Assembly: GCA_963643205.1 (NCBI GenBank)
Contig: CAVIJJ010000003.1
Location: 1 to 64,000, forward strand
DNA length: 64,000 nt
Origin: Phil1 sp963643205
Lineage (GTDB): Bacteria; Bacillota; Clostridia; Christensenellales; CAG-138
Direction of reading: 5' to 3'
Below, piece by piece: positions 1-7,151 of this stretch. Each line of letters begins with the position of its first letter. Positions within the stretch are counted from its first letter, which is position 1. The notes under the pieces were generated by a model that made no database searches, had not been told where the DNA came from, and worked only from the letters and a program-made list of their open reading frames with translations. The position numbers and the translations under genes were made by a program.

Positions 1-45
1 ATGCTGGCCGAACTCATGGAACACGGCACATCAGCTTTCACATGA
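1..45 (+). other. possible 3' tail of an upstream coding region
   Basis: Frame 1 is open from base 1 to a TGA at 43-45, giving about 14 residues (MLAELMEHGTSAFT). It could be the end of a gene that begins left of the window, but no motif can be recognised in so short a piece and it may be chance. Confidence 0.2.
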
Positions 46-82
46 CCATATTGAGTAGGATTGAAAATGGCGCAGAGCGTTA

Positions 83-127
83 GCGAGATGCAGAATTTTC
101 ATTAGCAGACATCTCGCCTAAAAGGCG
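83..127. other. pair of nested hairpins in left-edge intergenic DNA
   Basis: GCGAGATG at 83-90 is the exact inverse of CATCTCGC at 110-117. A second hairpin (TCGCC, loop TAAAA, GGCGA) spans 113-127, so the two structures share an arm and are mutually exclusive. No T-run follows on either strand, so neither is a standard terminator. Apart from the possible tail at 1-45, I see no gene between 1 and 192. Confidence 0.4.
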
Positions 128-192
128 AATGTACTTTTGGGGGTGAAGCTTGTTAATGAGCATCTATTCGTGATGAAAAGCCGAGAAATAAT

Positions 193-236
193 AAAAAAGC
201 CGAAAACCTTAAATTCAGGGTTTTCGACTTTGTTTT
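193..236 (-). terminator. rho-independent terminator after tRNA-Arg
   Basis: Inverted repeat CGAAAACC (201-208) / GGTTTTCG (219-226), followed on the minus strand by GGC and a run of six T. T-rich sequence also follows on the plus strand, so it may work in both directions. Confidence 0.75.
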
Positions 237-240
237 TGGC

Positions 241-313
241 CTCCCCGGCGCGATTCGAACGCGCGGCCTTTCGCTTAGGAGGCGAACGCTCTATCCTGCT
301 GAGCTACGGAGAG
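241..313 (-). tRNA. tRNA-Arg (anticodon CCT)
   Basis: The reverse complement folds as a complete cloverleaf of 73 nt. The acceptor arms CTCTCCG and CGGGGAG pair with one G-U. The D arm is GCTC/GAGC, the anticodon stem TTCGC/GCGAA with loop CTCCTAA, and the T arm GCGCG/CGCGC with loop TTCGAAT. Anticodon CCT reads AGG (arginine). The 3' CCA is not encoded. It has its own promoter about 30 bp upstream and lies 94 bp downstream of ileS on the same strand. Confidence 0.95.
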
Positions 314-344
314 AATAACGCATCCGCTGCCGGACGCACGTTTG

Positions 345-373
345 ATTATACCGTGCCGAAGGGCAATTGTCAA
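345..373 (-). promoter_or_regulatory. promoter of tRNA-Arg
   Basis: On the minus strand TTGACA (373-368), a 17-bp spacer and TATAAT (350-345) form a perfect sigma-A promoter. The expected start is near 338, giving a short 5' leader before the tRNA at 313. Confidence 0.85.
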
Positions 374-407
374 TACGCAAGCCCCGCGGCACGGCATTTT
401 GATTAGC

Positions 408-3400
408 TTACTTCTTTTCCACGCCGAGCGTGACCTTTTCGCCGTTTACGTCCCATTCCTTTACGTAGCCGGCGGGTTCGCCTGCCGTTACGGACACGGC
501 AAGCACATCGTGCGCTATATCGTCGCCAAAGCGGGCAAGCACATCCTGCGCGCGGCCGCTGCAGGAATAGGTGAGGGCGATGCGGTCGGTAACCTCAAAG
601 CCGGCTTCCTTACGCATAACCTGTATTTTTGAAACAAGCTCACGCACAAAGCCCTCGTCTATAAGCTCCTCGGTAAGGTTGGTATCGAGCACAACGGCGG
701 TTTCCTTTTCGCTCTGGCTTACAAAGCCCGACTTCTGCATGGGCTCGGTGAGCACATCCGCCTCGGCAAGGGATACATTGGTTCCCTCAAGCTCGAAATC
801 GTAGCTGTTGCCGGCCTTATGCGCCGCGACAACCTTGTCGCCTATGCCGTCCTGGGCAAGATAGGCGTTTATCTTGGGCAGAAGCTTGCCGTAGCGGGGT
901 CCAAGCGTTTTGAGCTGGGGCTTTACGCGATAGGATATGAAGGATGAAGCGTCGCTTACAAACTCCACGCTCTTTACGTTAAGCTCATCGGCGATTATTG
1001 AGGTATAAAGCGAATCGAGCGTGCCGCCCTGCACGAACATGCGGGCAAGGGGCTGGCGGTTCTTCACGTTTGCCGTGGCGCGTGCCGCGCGGCCAAGCAC
1101 GACTATCTCAAGCACCTCGTCCATGCTGCGCTCAAGCTCCGCGTCTATAAGGCTTTCGTCCGCAACGGGGAAATCGCAAAGGTGTATACTTTCGGGCGCG
1201 GTCTTATCAACGCTGCGCACTATGTTCTGGTATATGCTTTCGCTCATGAAGGGGATAAACGGCGCGCAGAGGGCGCTCATGGTTGAAAGCACGGTATAAA
1301 GCGTCATATAAGCGGCTTCCTTATCGTCCGTCATGCCGCTTCCCCAGTAACGCTCACGGCAGCGGCGAACGTACCAGTTTGAAAGATCGTCCGTAAAGCG
1401 GGCAAGCTCACGGCCGGCCTCGGTGATATGGATGCCCTCAAGGTTCGTGTCAACGGTTTTGATAAGCGTATTAAGCCTGCTGAGTACCCACTTATCCATG
1501 GGGGTAAGGTTCTCGCGCTTAAGAGTATGCTTGGTGGGATCAAAGCCGTCTATTTCGGCATAGAGCACATAGAACGCGTATGTATTCCAAAGGGTACCCA
1601 TAAACTTGCGCTGAGCCTCGCTTACGGCCTCCGCGCTGAAGCGGCTGGGCAGCCAGGGCATAGAGCCCGTGTAGAAATACCAGCGCACGGCATCCGCGCC
1701 CTGATTATCAAGTATGCTCCAGGGATCGACAACGTTGCCCTTATGCTTGCTCATCTTTATGCCGTCCTTATCGGCAACAAGGCCGAGAACAAGGCAGTTC
1801 TGGTAGCTGGGCTCATCAAAGAGGCAGGTTGATATGGCAAGCAGGGTATAGAACCAGCCGCGGGTTTGATCCAAAGCCTCGCTTATGAAATTGGCGGGGT
1901 AACGGCGCTCAAACTGCTCCTTGTTTTCAAACGGATAGTGCCACTGGGCGAAGGGCATGGAGCCGGAATCGAACCAGCAGTCTATAACCGCCTTTTCACG
2001 GCGCATGGTGCCGCCGCACTTTTCGCACTTAAACGTTATCGGGTCAAGATACGGCTTATGCAGCTCTATATCCTCCGGAGTGCCCGGGGCAAGCTCACAA
2101 AGCTCCTTGCGGCTGCCGACAACATGAACATGGCCGCAATCCTCGCAAACCCAAACGGGCAGCGGAGTTCCCCAGTAGCGCTCGCGGCTGAGGCCCCAGT
2201 CTATAACATTTTCAAGGAAGTTGCCCATACGGCCGTCCTTTATGGTTTCGGGCAGCCAGTTTATGCGCTGATTGTACTCGATAAGCTTATCGCGCACGGC
2301 GGTCATTTTTATGAACCAGCTCTCGCGGGCGTAATAGATAAGCGGAGTATCGCAGCGCCAGCAGAACGGATAGCTGTGCTCAAAGGGAATTTCCGCGAAC
2401 AGCGCGCCGCTCTCCCTAAGGTCCTTAAGAATCATGGGATCGGCCTTCTTAACGAACACGCCGGCCCAGGGAGTATCCTCGGTCATGTTTCCGCGGGTAT
2501 CAACCAGCTGAACAAAGGGAATATCGTTTTCGCGGCATACGCGATAGTCGTCCTCACCAAAGGCGGCGGCGTTATGAACTATGCCGGTACCGTCATCGGC
2601 GGAAACATAATCGTCCGCCACAACGCGGAAGCCCTTCTTGCCGGTTTTCTCGGCGGCCTTGGCGGTGCATTCAAAAAGCGGCACATAGGTGCGGCCCACA
2701 AGCTCGCTTCCCTTGAACTCGCGAACAACCGTGGCGCCCTCGCCCAGAACCTTTTCTACAAGATCCTTGGCAAGTATGAAGGCCTCTCCGTCCTTTTCGG
2801 CACGGCAGTAGACTATATCCGCGTTTACGCAAAGGCAAACGTTTGAAGGAAGGGTCCAGGGCGTGGTTGTCCAGGCAAGGTAGCTCGCGTCCTCATCGGT
2901 GCACTTAAACCTTACGGTAGCGGAAACCTCTTTAACGTCCTTATATCCCTGCGCAACCTCGTGGCTTGCGAGCGCGGTGCCGCAGCGGGGGCAATAAGGC
3001 ACAACCTTATGGCCCTTATAGAGCAGGCCCTTTTCATATATTTTCTTAAGCGCCCACCATTCGGACTCTATATAATTATCCTCATAAGTAACATACGGGT
3101 GCTCCATATCCGCCCAGAAGCCCACGCGGTCGCTCATCTGCTCCCACTCGGTTTTGTATTTCCAAACGGATTCCTTGCACTTGGCGATAAACGGCTCCAC
3201 GCCGTATGCCTCTATCTGCTTTTTGCCGTCCAGCCCAAGCATTTTTTCAACCTCAAGCTCAACGGGCAGGCCGTGGGTATCCCAGCCGGCTTTGCGCAGA
3301 ACGTCATAGCCCTTCATAGTGCGGTAGCGGGGAATAATGTCCTTCATCGCGCGGGTAAGAATATGGCCTATATGCGGCTTGCCGTTAGCCGTCGGTGGGC

Positions 3401-3536
3401 CATCGTAAAAAGTAAAGGCAGGTCTGCCCTTTCTCAGCTCGCAGCTTTTTTCAAAAATGCGATTTTCCTTCCAGAAGCGGAGGATATCCTTTTCCCTTTC
3501 AACAAAGTTCAGGGAAGTAGGGACCTTGGTATACAT
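408..3536 (-). CDS. ileS: isoleucyl-tRNA synthetase
   Basis: Charges tRNA-Ile with isoleucine in the cytoplasm. The 1042-residue chain has the class I HIGH motif at residues 55-58 (KPHIGH) and KMSKH at 594-598. The CP1 editing domain lies between them, with AWTTTPWTLPSN near 221-232. The anticodon-binding region follows at about 680-850. Cys pairs CPRC (182-185), CEDC (464-467) and CEKC (504-507) could bind zinc. The length and the eukaryote-like character resemble the IleRS2 branch more than the common ~930-residue bacterial type. In some known cases that branch is less sensitive to mupirocin, but I infer this from general family features only. The start follows AAAGGAG with good spacing, and a T-box leader precedes it. 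Confidence 0.96.
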   Translation of the reverse strand: MYTKVPTSLNFVEREKDILRFWKENRIFEKSCELRKGRPAFTFYDGPPTANGKPHIGHILTRAMKDIIPRYRTMKGYDVLRKAGWDTHGLPVELEVEKMLGLDGKKQIEAYGVEPFIAKCKESVWKYKTEWEQMSDRVGFWADMEHPYVTYEDNYIESEWWALKKIYEKGLLYKGHKVVPYCPRCGTALASHEVAQGYKDVKEVSATVRFKCTDEDASYLAWTTTPWTLPSNVCLCVNADIVYCRAEKDGEAFILAKDLVEKVLGEGATVVREFKGSELVGRTYVPLFECTAKAAEKTGKKGFRVVADDYVSADDGTGIVHNAAAFGEDDYRVCRENDIPFVQLVDTRGNMTEDTPWAGVFVKKADPMILKDLRESGALFAEIPFEHSYPFCWRCDTPLIYYARESWFIKMTAVRDKLIEYNQRINWLPETIKDGRMGNFLENVIDWGLSRERYWGTPLPVWVCEDCGHVHVVGSRKELCELAPGTPEDIELHKPYLDPITFKCEKCGGTMRREKAVIDCWFDSGSMPFAQWHYPFENKEQFERRYPANFISEALDQTRGWFYTLLAISTCLFDEPSYQNCLVLGLVADKDGIKMSKHKGNVVDPWSILDNQGADAVRWYFYTGSMPWLPSRFSAEAVSEAQRKFMGTLWNTYAFYVLYAEIDGFDPTKHTLKRENLTPMDKWVLSRLNTLIKTVDTNLEGIHITEAGRELARFTDDLSNWYVRRCRERYWGSGMTDDKEAAYMTLYTVLSTMSALCAPFIPFMSESIYQNIVRSVDKTAPESIHLCDFPVADESLIDAELERSMDEVLEIVVLGRAARATANVKNRQPLARMFVQGGTLDSLYTSIIADELNVKSVEFVSDASSFISYRVKPQLKTLGPRYGKLLPKINAYLAQDGIGDKVVAAHKAGNSYDFELEGTNVSLAEADVLTEPMQKSGFVSQSEKETAVVLDTNLTEELIDEGFVRELVSKIQVMRKEAGFEVTDRIALTYSCSGRAQDVLARFGDDIAHDVLAVSVTAGEPAGYVKEWDVNGEKVTLGVEKK

Positions 3537-3570
3537 TCAATAGCTCCTTTCGCCTTATTGTGCATAAAAT

Positions 3571-3801
3571 AAAAACCGCGCCCCGTATAACGGGACGCAG
3601 TGCTTGCGCGGTACCACCCGATTTGGCATAATTGCCCAATCTCTTTGCGCTGTAACGTGCGCTCACGGCGCGTACTATTGGCTTTTCGCTTTCATACGCG
3701 CGCTCATGGATGATGCGTACCGGATCCGCACCCGCTGCCTTTCACCGACTGCAGCTCGCTTTGGAGGCTTAACCCCGGCCGTGTGTTCCAATCAACACTT
3801 T
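3571..3801 (-). promoter_or_regulatory. T-box riboswitch leader of ileS
   Basis: The minus-strand leader carries the conserved T-box sequence TGGTACCGCG (3616-3607). A terminator hairpin follows (GCGTCCCG, loop, CGGGGCGC, then five T, ending near 3571). Uncharged tRNA-Ile is expected to pair with the TGG bulge and favour the antiterminator. Isoleucine ATC triplets occur in the Stem I region near 3706-3727, but without folding I cannot say which one is the specifier. It lies directly between a consensus promoter and the ileS start. Confidence 0.93.
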
Positions 3802-3807
3802 GGCTTG

Positions 3808-3836
3808 AGTATATCCTATTTTTCGCGGTTTGTAAA
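3808..3836 (-). promoter_or_regulatory. promoter of the T-box/ileS transcript
   Basis: TTTACA (3836-3831), a 17-bp spacer and TATACT (3813-3808) on the minus strand. The transcript would start near 3801, at the beginning of the T-box leader. Confidence 0.8.
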
Positions 3837-3892
3837 GTATATCAGCCAAAAACCGCGGGGTTATAAACGATTTTTTCCGTTATTCGATTTTC

Positions 3893-3921
3893 TTGCCCCG
3901 GGCGCGGCAGGGCGGTATAAT
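3893..3921 (+). promoter_or_regulatory. promoter of the GNAT acetyltransferase
   Basis: TTGCCC (3893-3898), a 17-bp spacer and TATAAT (3916-3921), 31 bp before the ATG. It is divergent from the ileS promoter. Confidence 0.75.
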
Positions 3922-3952
3922 ATGCGCAAAAATCAGCGAAAGAAGGAACGCC

Positions 3953-4513
3953 ATGAACGCAGTTTCAATCCGCAACGCTACGCCTGCCGACGCGGAGGCG
4001 ATAGCCGAAATATATTCATATTATGTTGAGAATACCGCGATAACGTTCGAATACACTTCCCCCGACGCGGATGAGATACGCGAGCGTATGGCCAACACTA
4101 TGCGGCGCTACCCATACTTAGTGGCCGAAAGCGGCGGCACGGTGCTGGGCTATGCCTACGCCGGTCCTTTTCACCCGCGCGCGGCTTACGCGTGGAGCGC
4201 GGAGGTAAGCATATACATAAGCCGCGACGCGCGGCGCGCAGGGCTTGGGCGAAGGCTGTATGGGGCGCTTGAAAGCAAGCTTCGTGAAATGGGGATACTG
4301 AATATATACGCCTGCGTTGCCTACCCGAAAACCGATGACGAGTATCTTACGCGCAACAGCGCCGATTTTCATGAGCACCTCGGGTTTTCGCCTGTCGGCC
4401 GCTTCACAAGCTGCGCCTATAAGTTCGGCCGCTGGTACGATATGCTTTGGATGGAAAAAACCGCCGACGCGTATCCTGACGCACCGGCGGAAGTGAAAAG
4501 GTATATTTACTGA
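3953..4513 (+). CDS. GNAT N-acetyltransferase, phosphinothricin/methionine-sulfoximine type
   Basis: A 186-residue acetyl-CoA-dependent N-acetyltransferase. The N-terminus (VSIRNATPADAEAIAEIY) and the acetyl-CoA loop RRAGLGRRLY are typical of the MnaT/PAT group, as is the C-terminal block with HLGF followed by GRWYDMLWME. Members acetylate methionine sulfoximine, phosphinothricin or similar amino acids; the natural substrate here is unknown. The ATG at 3953 is chosen over an upstream in-frame start because it follows GAAGGA and lies just downstream of a consensus promoter. Its 3' end overlaps the convergent esterase by 7 bp. Confidence 0.85.
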   Translation: MNAVSIRNATPADAEAIAEIYSYYVENTAITFEYTSPDADEIRERMANTMRRYPYLVAESGGTVLGYAYAGPFHPRAAYAWSAEVSIYISRDARRAGLGRRLYGALESKLREMGILNIYACVAYPKTDDEYLTRNSADFHEHLGFSPVGRFTSCAYKFGRWYDMLWMEKTADAYPDAPAEVKRYIY

Positions 4514-5142
4514 TTAAGCATCCAATTTATAATATCAAACCTATCGCTGTGGTAAATCCAGCGGATTTCGTGGCCCTGCCCTTCAAGCAGGGTCAGTTTG
4601 CTTTTGCCGCCGCAGCGGTTTATCATTTCGTTTGCCTGAATTACGCTGAAGCCCATGCCCGTATCAAGCTCGCCATGGAATATCCACACAGGCATTTCAG
4701 TCAGCACGGCGCAGTCAAGCGGCTCCACGCTGCCGCACACGGGCACAAGGCAGCTGAAACGGCGGGGATATTTTATGGCTATTGAAAACGTGCCCATTCC
4801 GCCAAGGCTTGCGCCGGTTAGCGCTATGCGCTTTTCGTCCGCGCCCTTCTCCGCACAAAGTTTATCGATAAGCTCCGCCACCTCGTCCGCTATGCTGTTC
4901 CAGTTCATTCCCTCCGGGCACTGCGGCGCTATAAGCATGCTGCCCTCCGGCATTTTTACCTTGCCCGCGCTTACAAAGCTTGGCAGCGACTCTATTTCAA
5001 AAAGCGTATTAACATCGCTTCCGCAGCCATCCGTACCGTGAAGATATACTATCGCGGGGCATTTTGATTCGCTCCCGCCCTGCTTATGCAAAACATAGTT
5101 TATGCTAAGCCCGCTTTTTGCCGTAAACACCAGCTTTTCCAT
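4507..5142 (-). CDS. alpha/beta-hydrolase, carboxylesterase or peptidase-like
   Basis: A 211-residue single-domain hydrolase. The oxyanion segment VYLHGTDGCG is near residues 33-42. The nucleophile elbow GASLGG is about two-thirds along, an Asp sits in GELDTG, and a His in GQGHEIRW completes a Ser-Asp-His triad. No signal peptide or membrane segment is seen, so it should be cytoplasmic. The fold class is that of the dienelactone-hydrolase/phospholipase-carboxylesterase group; the substrate cannot be told. AGGAGG precedes the ATG. It stands alone, convergent with the acetyltransferase. Confidence 0.8.
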   Translation of the reverse strand: MEKLVFTAKSGLSINYVLHKQGGSESKCPAIVYLHGTDGCGSDVNTLFEIESLPSFVSAGKVKMPEGSMLIAPQCPEGMNWNSIADEVAELIDKLCAEKGADEKRIALTGASLGGMGTFSIAIKYPRRFSCLVPVCGSVEPLDCAVLTEMPVWIFHGELDTGMGFSVIQANEMINRCGGKSKLTLLEGQGHEIRWIYHSDRFDIINWMLNQ

Positions 5143-5204
5143 ATTTATCCTCCTTTGGCTAATTTTTCGTCATTTAAGCGCCGTTTCGCCGCTCACGTTA
5201 AACA

Positions 5205-5240
5205 AAATCCCGCGCATACTGCATAATAATACGCGCGGGG
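5205..5240 (-). terminator. terminator after the rpiR-PHP unit
   Basis: Stem CCCGCGC (5209-5215) / GCGCGGG (5233-5239), followed on the minus strand by ATTTTGTTT. Confidence 0.6.
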
Positions 5241-5275
5241 TGAATAATTGCGTTTGTTTTGTATTTACGGTTTCT

Positions 5276-5977
5276 TTACAGCCCGTCGCCCGGAAGCTCC
5301 ACTCCCGCGGCTTCCGCGGCGGCAATCGCGGGCGCAAGCTCGCCTACCCTTTCGGGAGAATGAGCGTCGCTGTCCGGCCGCATAACGGCACCGATTTTAT
5401 CAACAAGGCGTATATCGTCGGCCGTAAGTGTTACGTGGTGCGAATTAATCTCTATCATCGTGCCAAGTTCCTTGGCCCCGCGCGCAAGAGTTGCTATATC
5501 GCACTTTACGTATTCGCCGGGATGGGCAAATATATCTATCTTATATTTTTCCGCCGCGGCAAGCAAAGCCTTTGCCGTAAGCTCCGGCTCGGCTTTATGA
5601 AGCCCCATGGCCTCAAGCGAGCGCCTCATTAAAAACCCGTCTTTGGGCACAACGCCCTTATGATACGCAAGCAGCAGCACATCAAACATGCTGCGGTCCT
5701 TTGGCGCATCGCATTCGCCAAACGCCGTAAGGTTGCACTCAAGGCCGAAAAGAACCTCTATATCGCGCGAATACACGCTCGCCAGTCGCTCGGTTTCCTT
5801 TCTTAAGCGCTCCAGCTTTTCGCCGCGAACGCCGTAGAAAACATGCGCCGGGGCATGCTCGGTTATGGCTATTCTTTTAAGCCCACGCTGTATGCCCGCT
5901 ATTACTATGTCCTCAGGTGAGCCTTTGCCATGCGAAAAATTTGTGTGCGTATGCAGGTCGCTTAAATAGCTTGCCAT
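5276..5977 (-). CDS. PHP-domain phosphoesterase, histidinol-phosphatase-like
   Basis: A 233-residue PHP hydrolase. It begins with the metal-binding signature DLHTHTNFSHG. Further metal ligands occur in ITEHAP, in GLECNLT, in the FAHPG segment and in the late DSDAHSPE segment, which together make the usual multinuclear metal site. No other histidine biosynthesis gene is nearby, so a dedicated histidinol-phosphatase role is doubtful; a sugar-phosphate or nucleotide phosphatase is as likely. It starts 6 bp after the RpiR regulator gene and is surely co-transcribed, which hints that its substrate is linked to a phosphosugar signal. Confidence 0.8.
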   Translation of the reverse strand: MASYLSDLHTHTNFSHGKGSPEDIVIAGIQRGLKRIAITEHAPAHVFYGVRGEKLERLRKETERLASVYSRDIEVLFGLECNLTAFGECDAPKDRSMFDVLLLAYHKGVVPKDGFLMRRSLEAMGLHKAEPELTAKALLAAAEKYKIDIFAHPGEYVKCDIATLARGAKELGTMIEINSHHVTLTADDIRLVDKIGAVMRPDSDAHSPERVGELAPAIAAAEAAGVELPGDGL

Positions 5978-5983
5978 TGCCTT

Positions 5984-6793
5984 TTACTGTCTCTTTTTCC
6001 TGTAAGCTATGCTGTTGCCGCGAATTCTTGCGACAAGTATTATCATAAGGTTGCTCAGGGTGGTCATGGAAGAGGAATTCTCAAGCTTGAACGGCACCCT
6101 TGTGGCACCCATCTGGGAAGCTGTAAAGAAATAGTCGCACGCCTGAACGGCCTGATTTCCGCCGTAGCTGCTGAAATAAATGGTTGTCGCGCCGGCATCC
6201 CTGGCGGCCAGAACCGCTTCGAATATGTCCTTATTGCGACCGCTGCGGCAGAAGGCTATTATTGCATCATCCGCGGTGAACCTTGTTTTATAAACGCCCA
6301 TCTTAAGCTCGTCGTTAAGGGATATGGCCTCTACGTCTATCATATTGAAGCTTTGAACAAGATCGGTTGTTAAAAGATCGGACTCGCCGCAAACAAATAC
6401 ACGCTTCTTGGAAGCCACATCGCGCGCGGCGGCACAGAACGCCTCTTTATCAAGCGCGTGGTAAGTATCCTCAAGAGACATTATGCTGTAGCCGCAAAGC
6501 TTGTCGATAACCGCGGCGTCGCTGTCTTCATCCTCTATGGGTGAAATTTTTTGCGTTGCGCCGTTAGCGGCCACGCCGCCCGCAAGCGCCACGCGGAAAT
6601 CAAGGAAGCCCTTGTAGCCAAGCCTTCTGGCAAGGCGGGTTACGCTGGGCACGCTTACGTGCGCCTCAGCGGCTATTTCGTTGATAACCATGCGCATTGC
6701 GCGCTCGGGGTTATCCAGAATAAAATCTGCAACCTTGCGCTCGGCGGAAGGAAGCGATACATATGCGGAGCGGATTTTGTTATTTGCGGGCAT
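5984..6793 (-). CDS. RpiR/MurR-family transcriptional regulator
   Basis: A 269-residue regulator. An N-terminal helix-turn-helix of the RpiR type covers about residues 1-75 (INEIAAEAHVSVPSVTRLAR). A SIS phosphosugar-binding domain occupies about 105-240 (RVFVCGESD, IIAFCRSGRNKD). The ATG at 6793 is preferred because AAAGGAG lies just upstream; an in-frame ATG at 6850 would place the ribosome site inside the gene. It is divergent from the PFOR gene and probably controls its own operon; it may also act on PFOR. The ligand is probably a phosphosugar. Confidence 0.88.
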   Translation of the reverse strand: MPANNKIRSAYVSLPSAERKVADFILDNPERAMRMVINEIAAEAHVSVPSVTRLARRLGYKGFLDFRVALAGGVAANGATQKISPIEDEDSDAAVIDKLCGYSIMSLEDTYHALDKEAFCAAARDVASKKRVFVCGESDLLTTDLVQSFNMIDVEAISLNDELKMGVYKTRFTADDAIIAFCRSGRNKDIFEAVLAARDAGATTIYFSSYGGNQAVQACDYFFTASQMGATRVPFKLENSSSMTTLSNLMIILVARIRGNSIAYRKKRQ

Positions 6794-6891
6794 GGTATTC
6801 TCTCCTTTTATTTCTTTATTTTTAGTCAGATTTTTGTTCCCCGCTTTCATCAGGGAGATATTATTTTCCCGTAAGTTTACACTTTATTTAC

Positions 6892-6920
6892 ATTATAGAG
6901 CAATCACCCCCGCTTTACAA
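6892..6920 (-). promoter_or_regulatory. promoter of the rpiR-PHP operon
   Basis: TTGTAA (6920-6915), a 17-bp spacer and TATAAT (6897-6892) on the minus strand. Confidence 0.75.
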
Positions 6921-7040
6921 TGGCAGAATTATGAAATTGTATAAACAATCATATAATAATTTGCAGTATTCCTTAATTTTCGGCAATGCATAAACAGAAT
7001 TCAGCATAAAAAACGCAGTTCCTGCATTTTCCTTCTTTGA
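6921..7040. promoter_or_regulatory. divergent control region with two inverted repeats
   Basis: Between the rpiR and PFOR promoters lie ATTGTATAAACAAT (6936-6949) and a 9+9 bp inverted repeat with a 3-base centre at 7010-7030 (cores GCAG/CTGC flanked by A4 and T4). Both are plausible operators. Which regulator binds is unknown; the adjacent RpiR protein is the natural candidate. Confidence 0.45.
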
Positions 7041-7069
7041 TTGACATTAAACCTGCAAAATACTATAAT
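7041..7069 (+). promoter_or_regulatory. strong promoter of PFOR
   Basis: TTGACA (7041-7046), exactly 17 bp, TATAAT (7064-7069): both hexamers match consensus. The leader is about 75 nt, ending with AGGAGG at 7135-7140. Confidence 0.9.
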
Positions 7070-7151
7070 ATAGGACAGAATGCCTGTACCCGCCGATAAG
7101 CAAGCATTAACGGCGGGAATACAACAAATATATCAGGAGGATTTACTCAAA

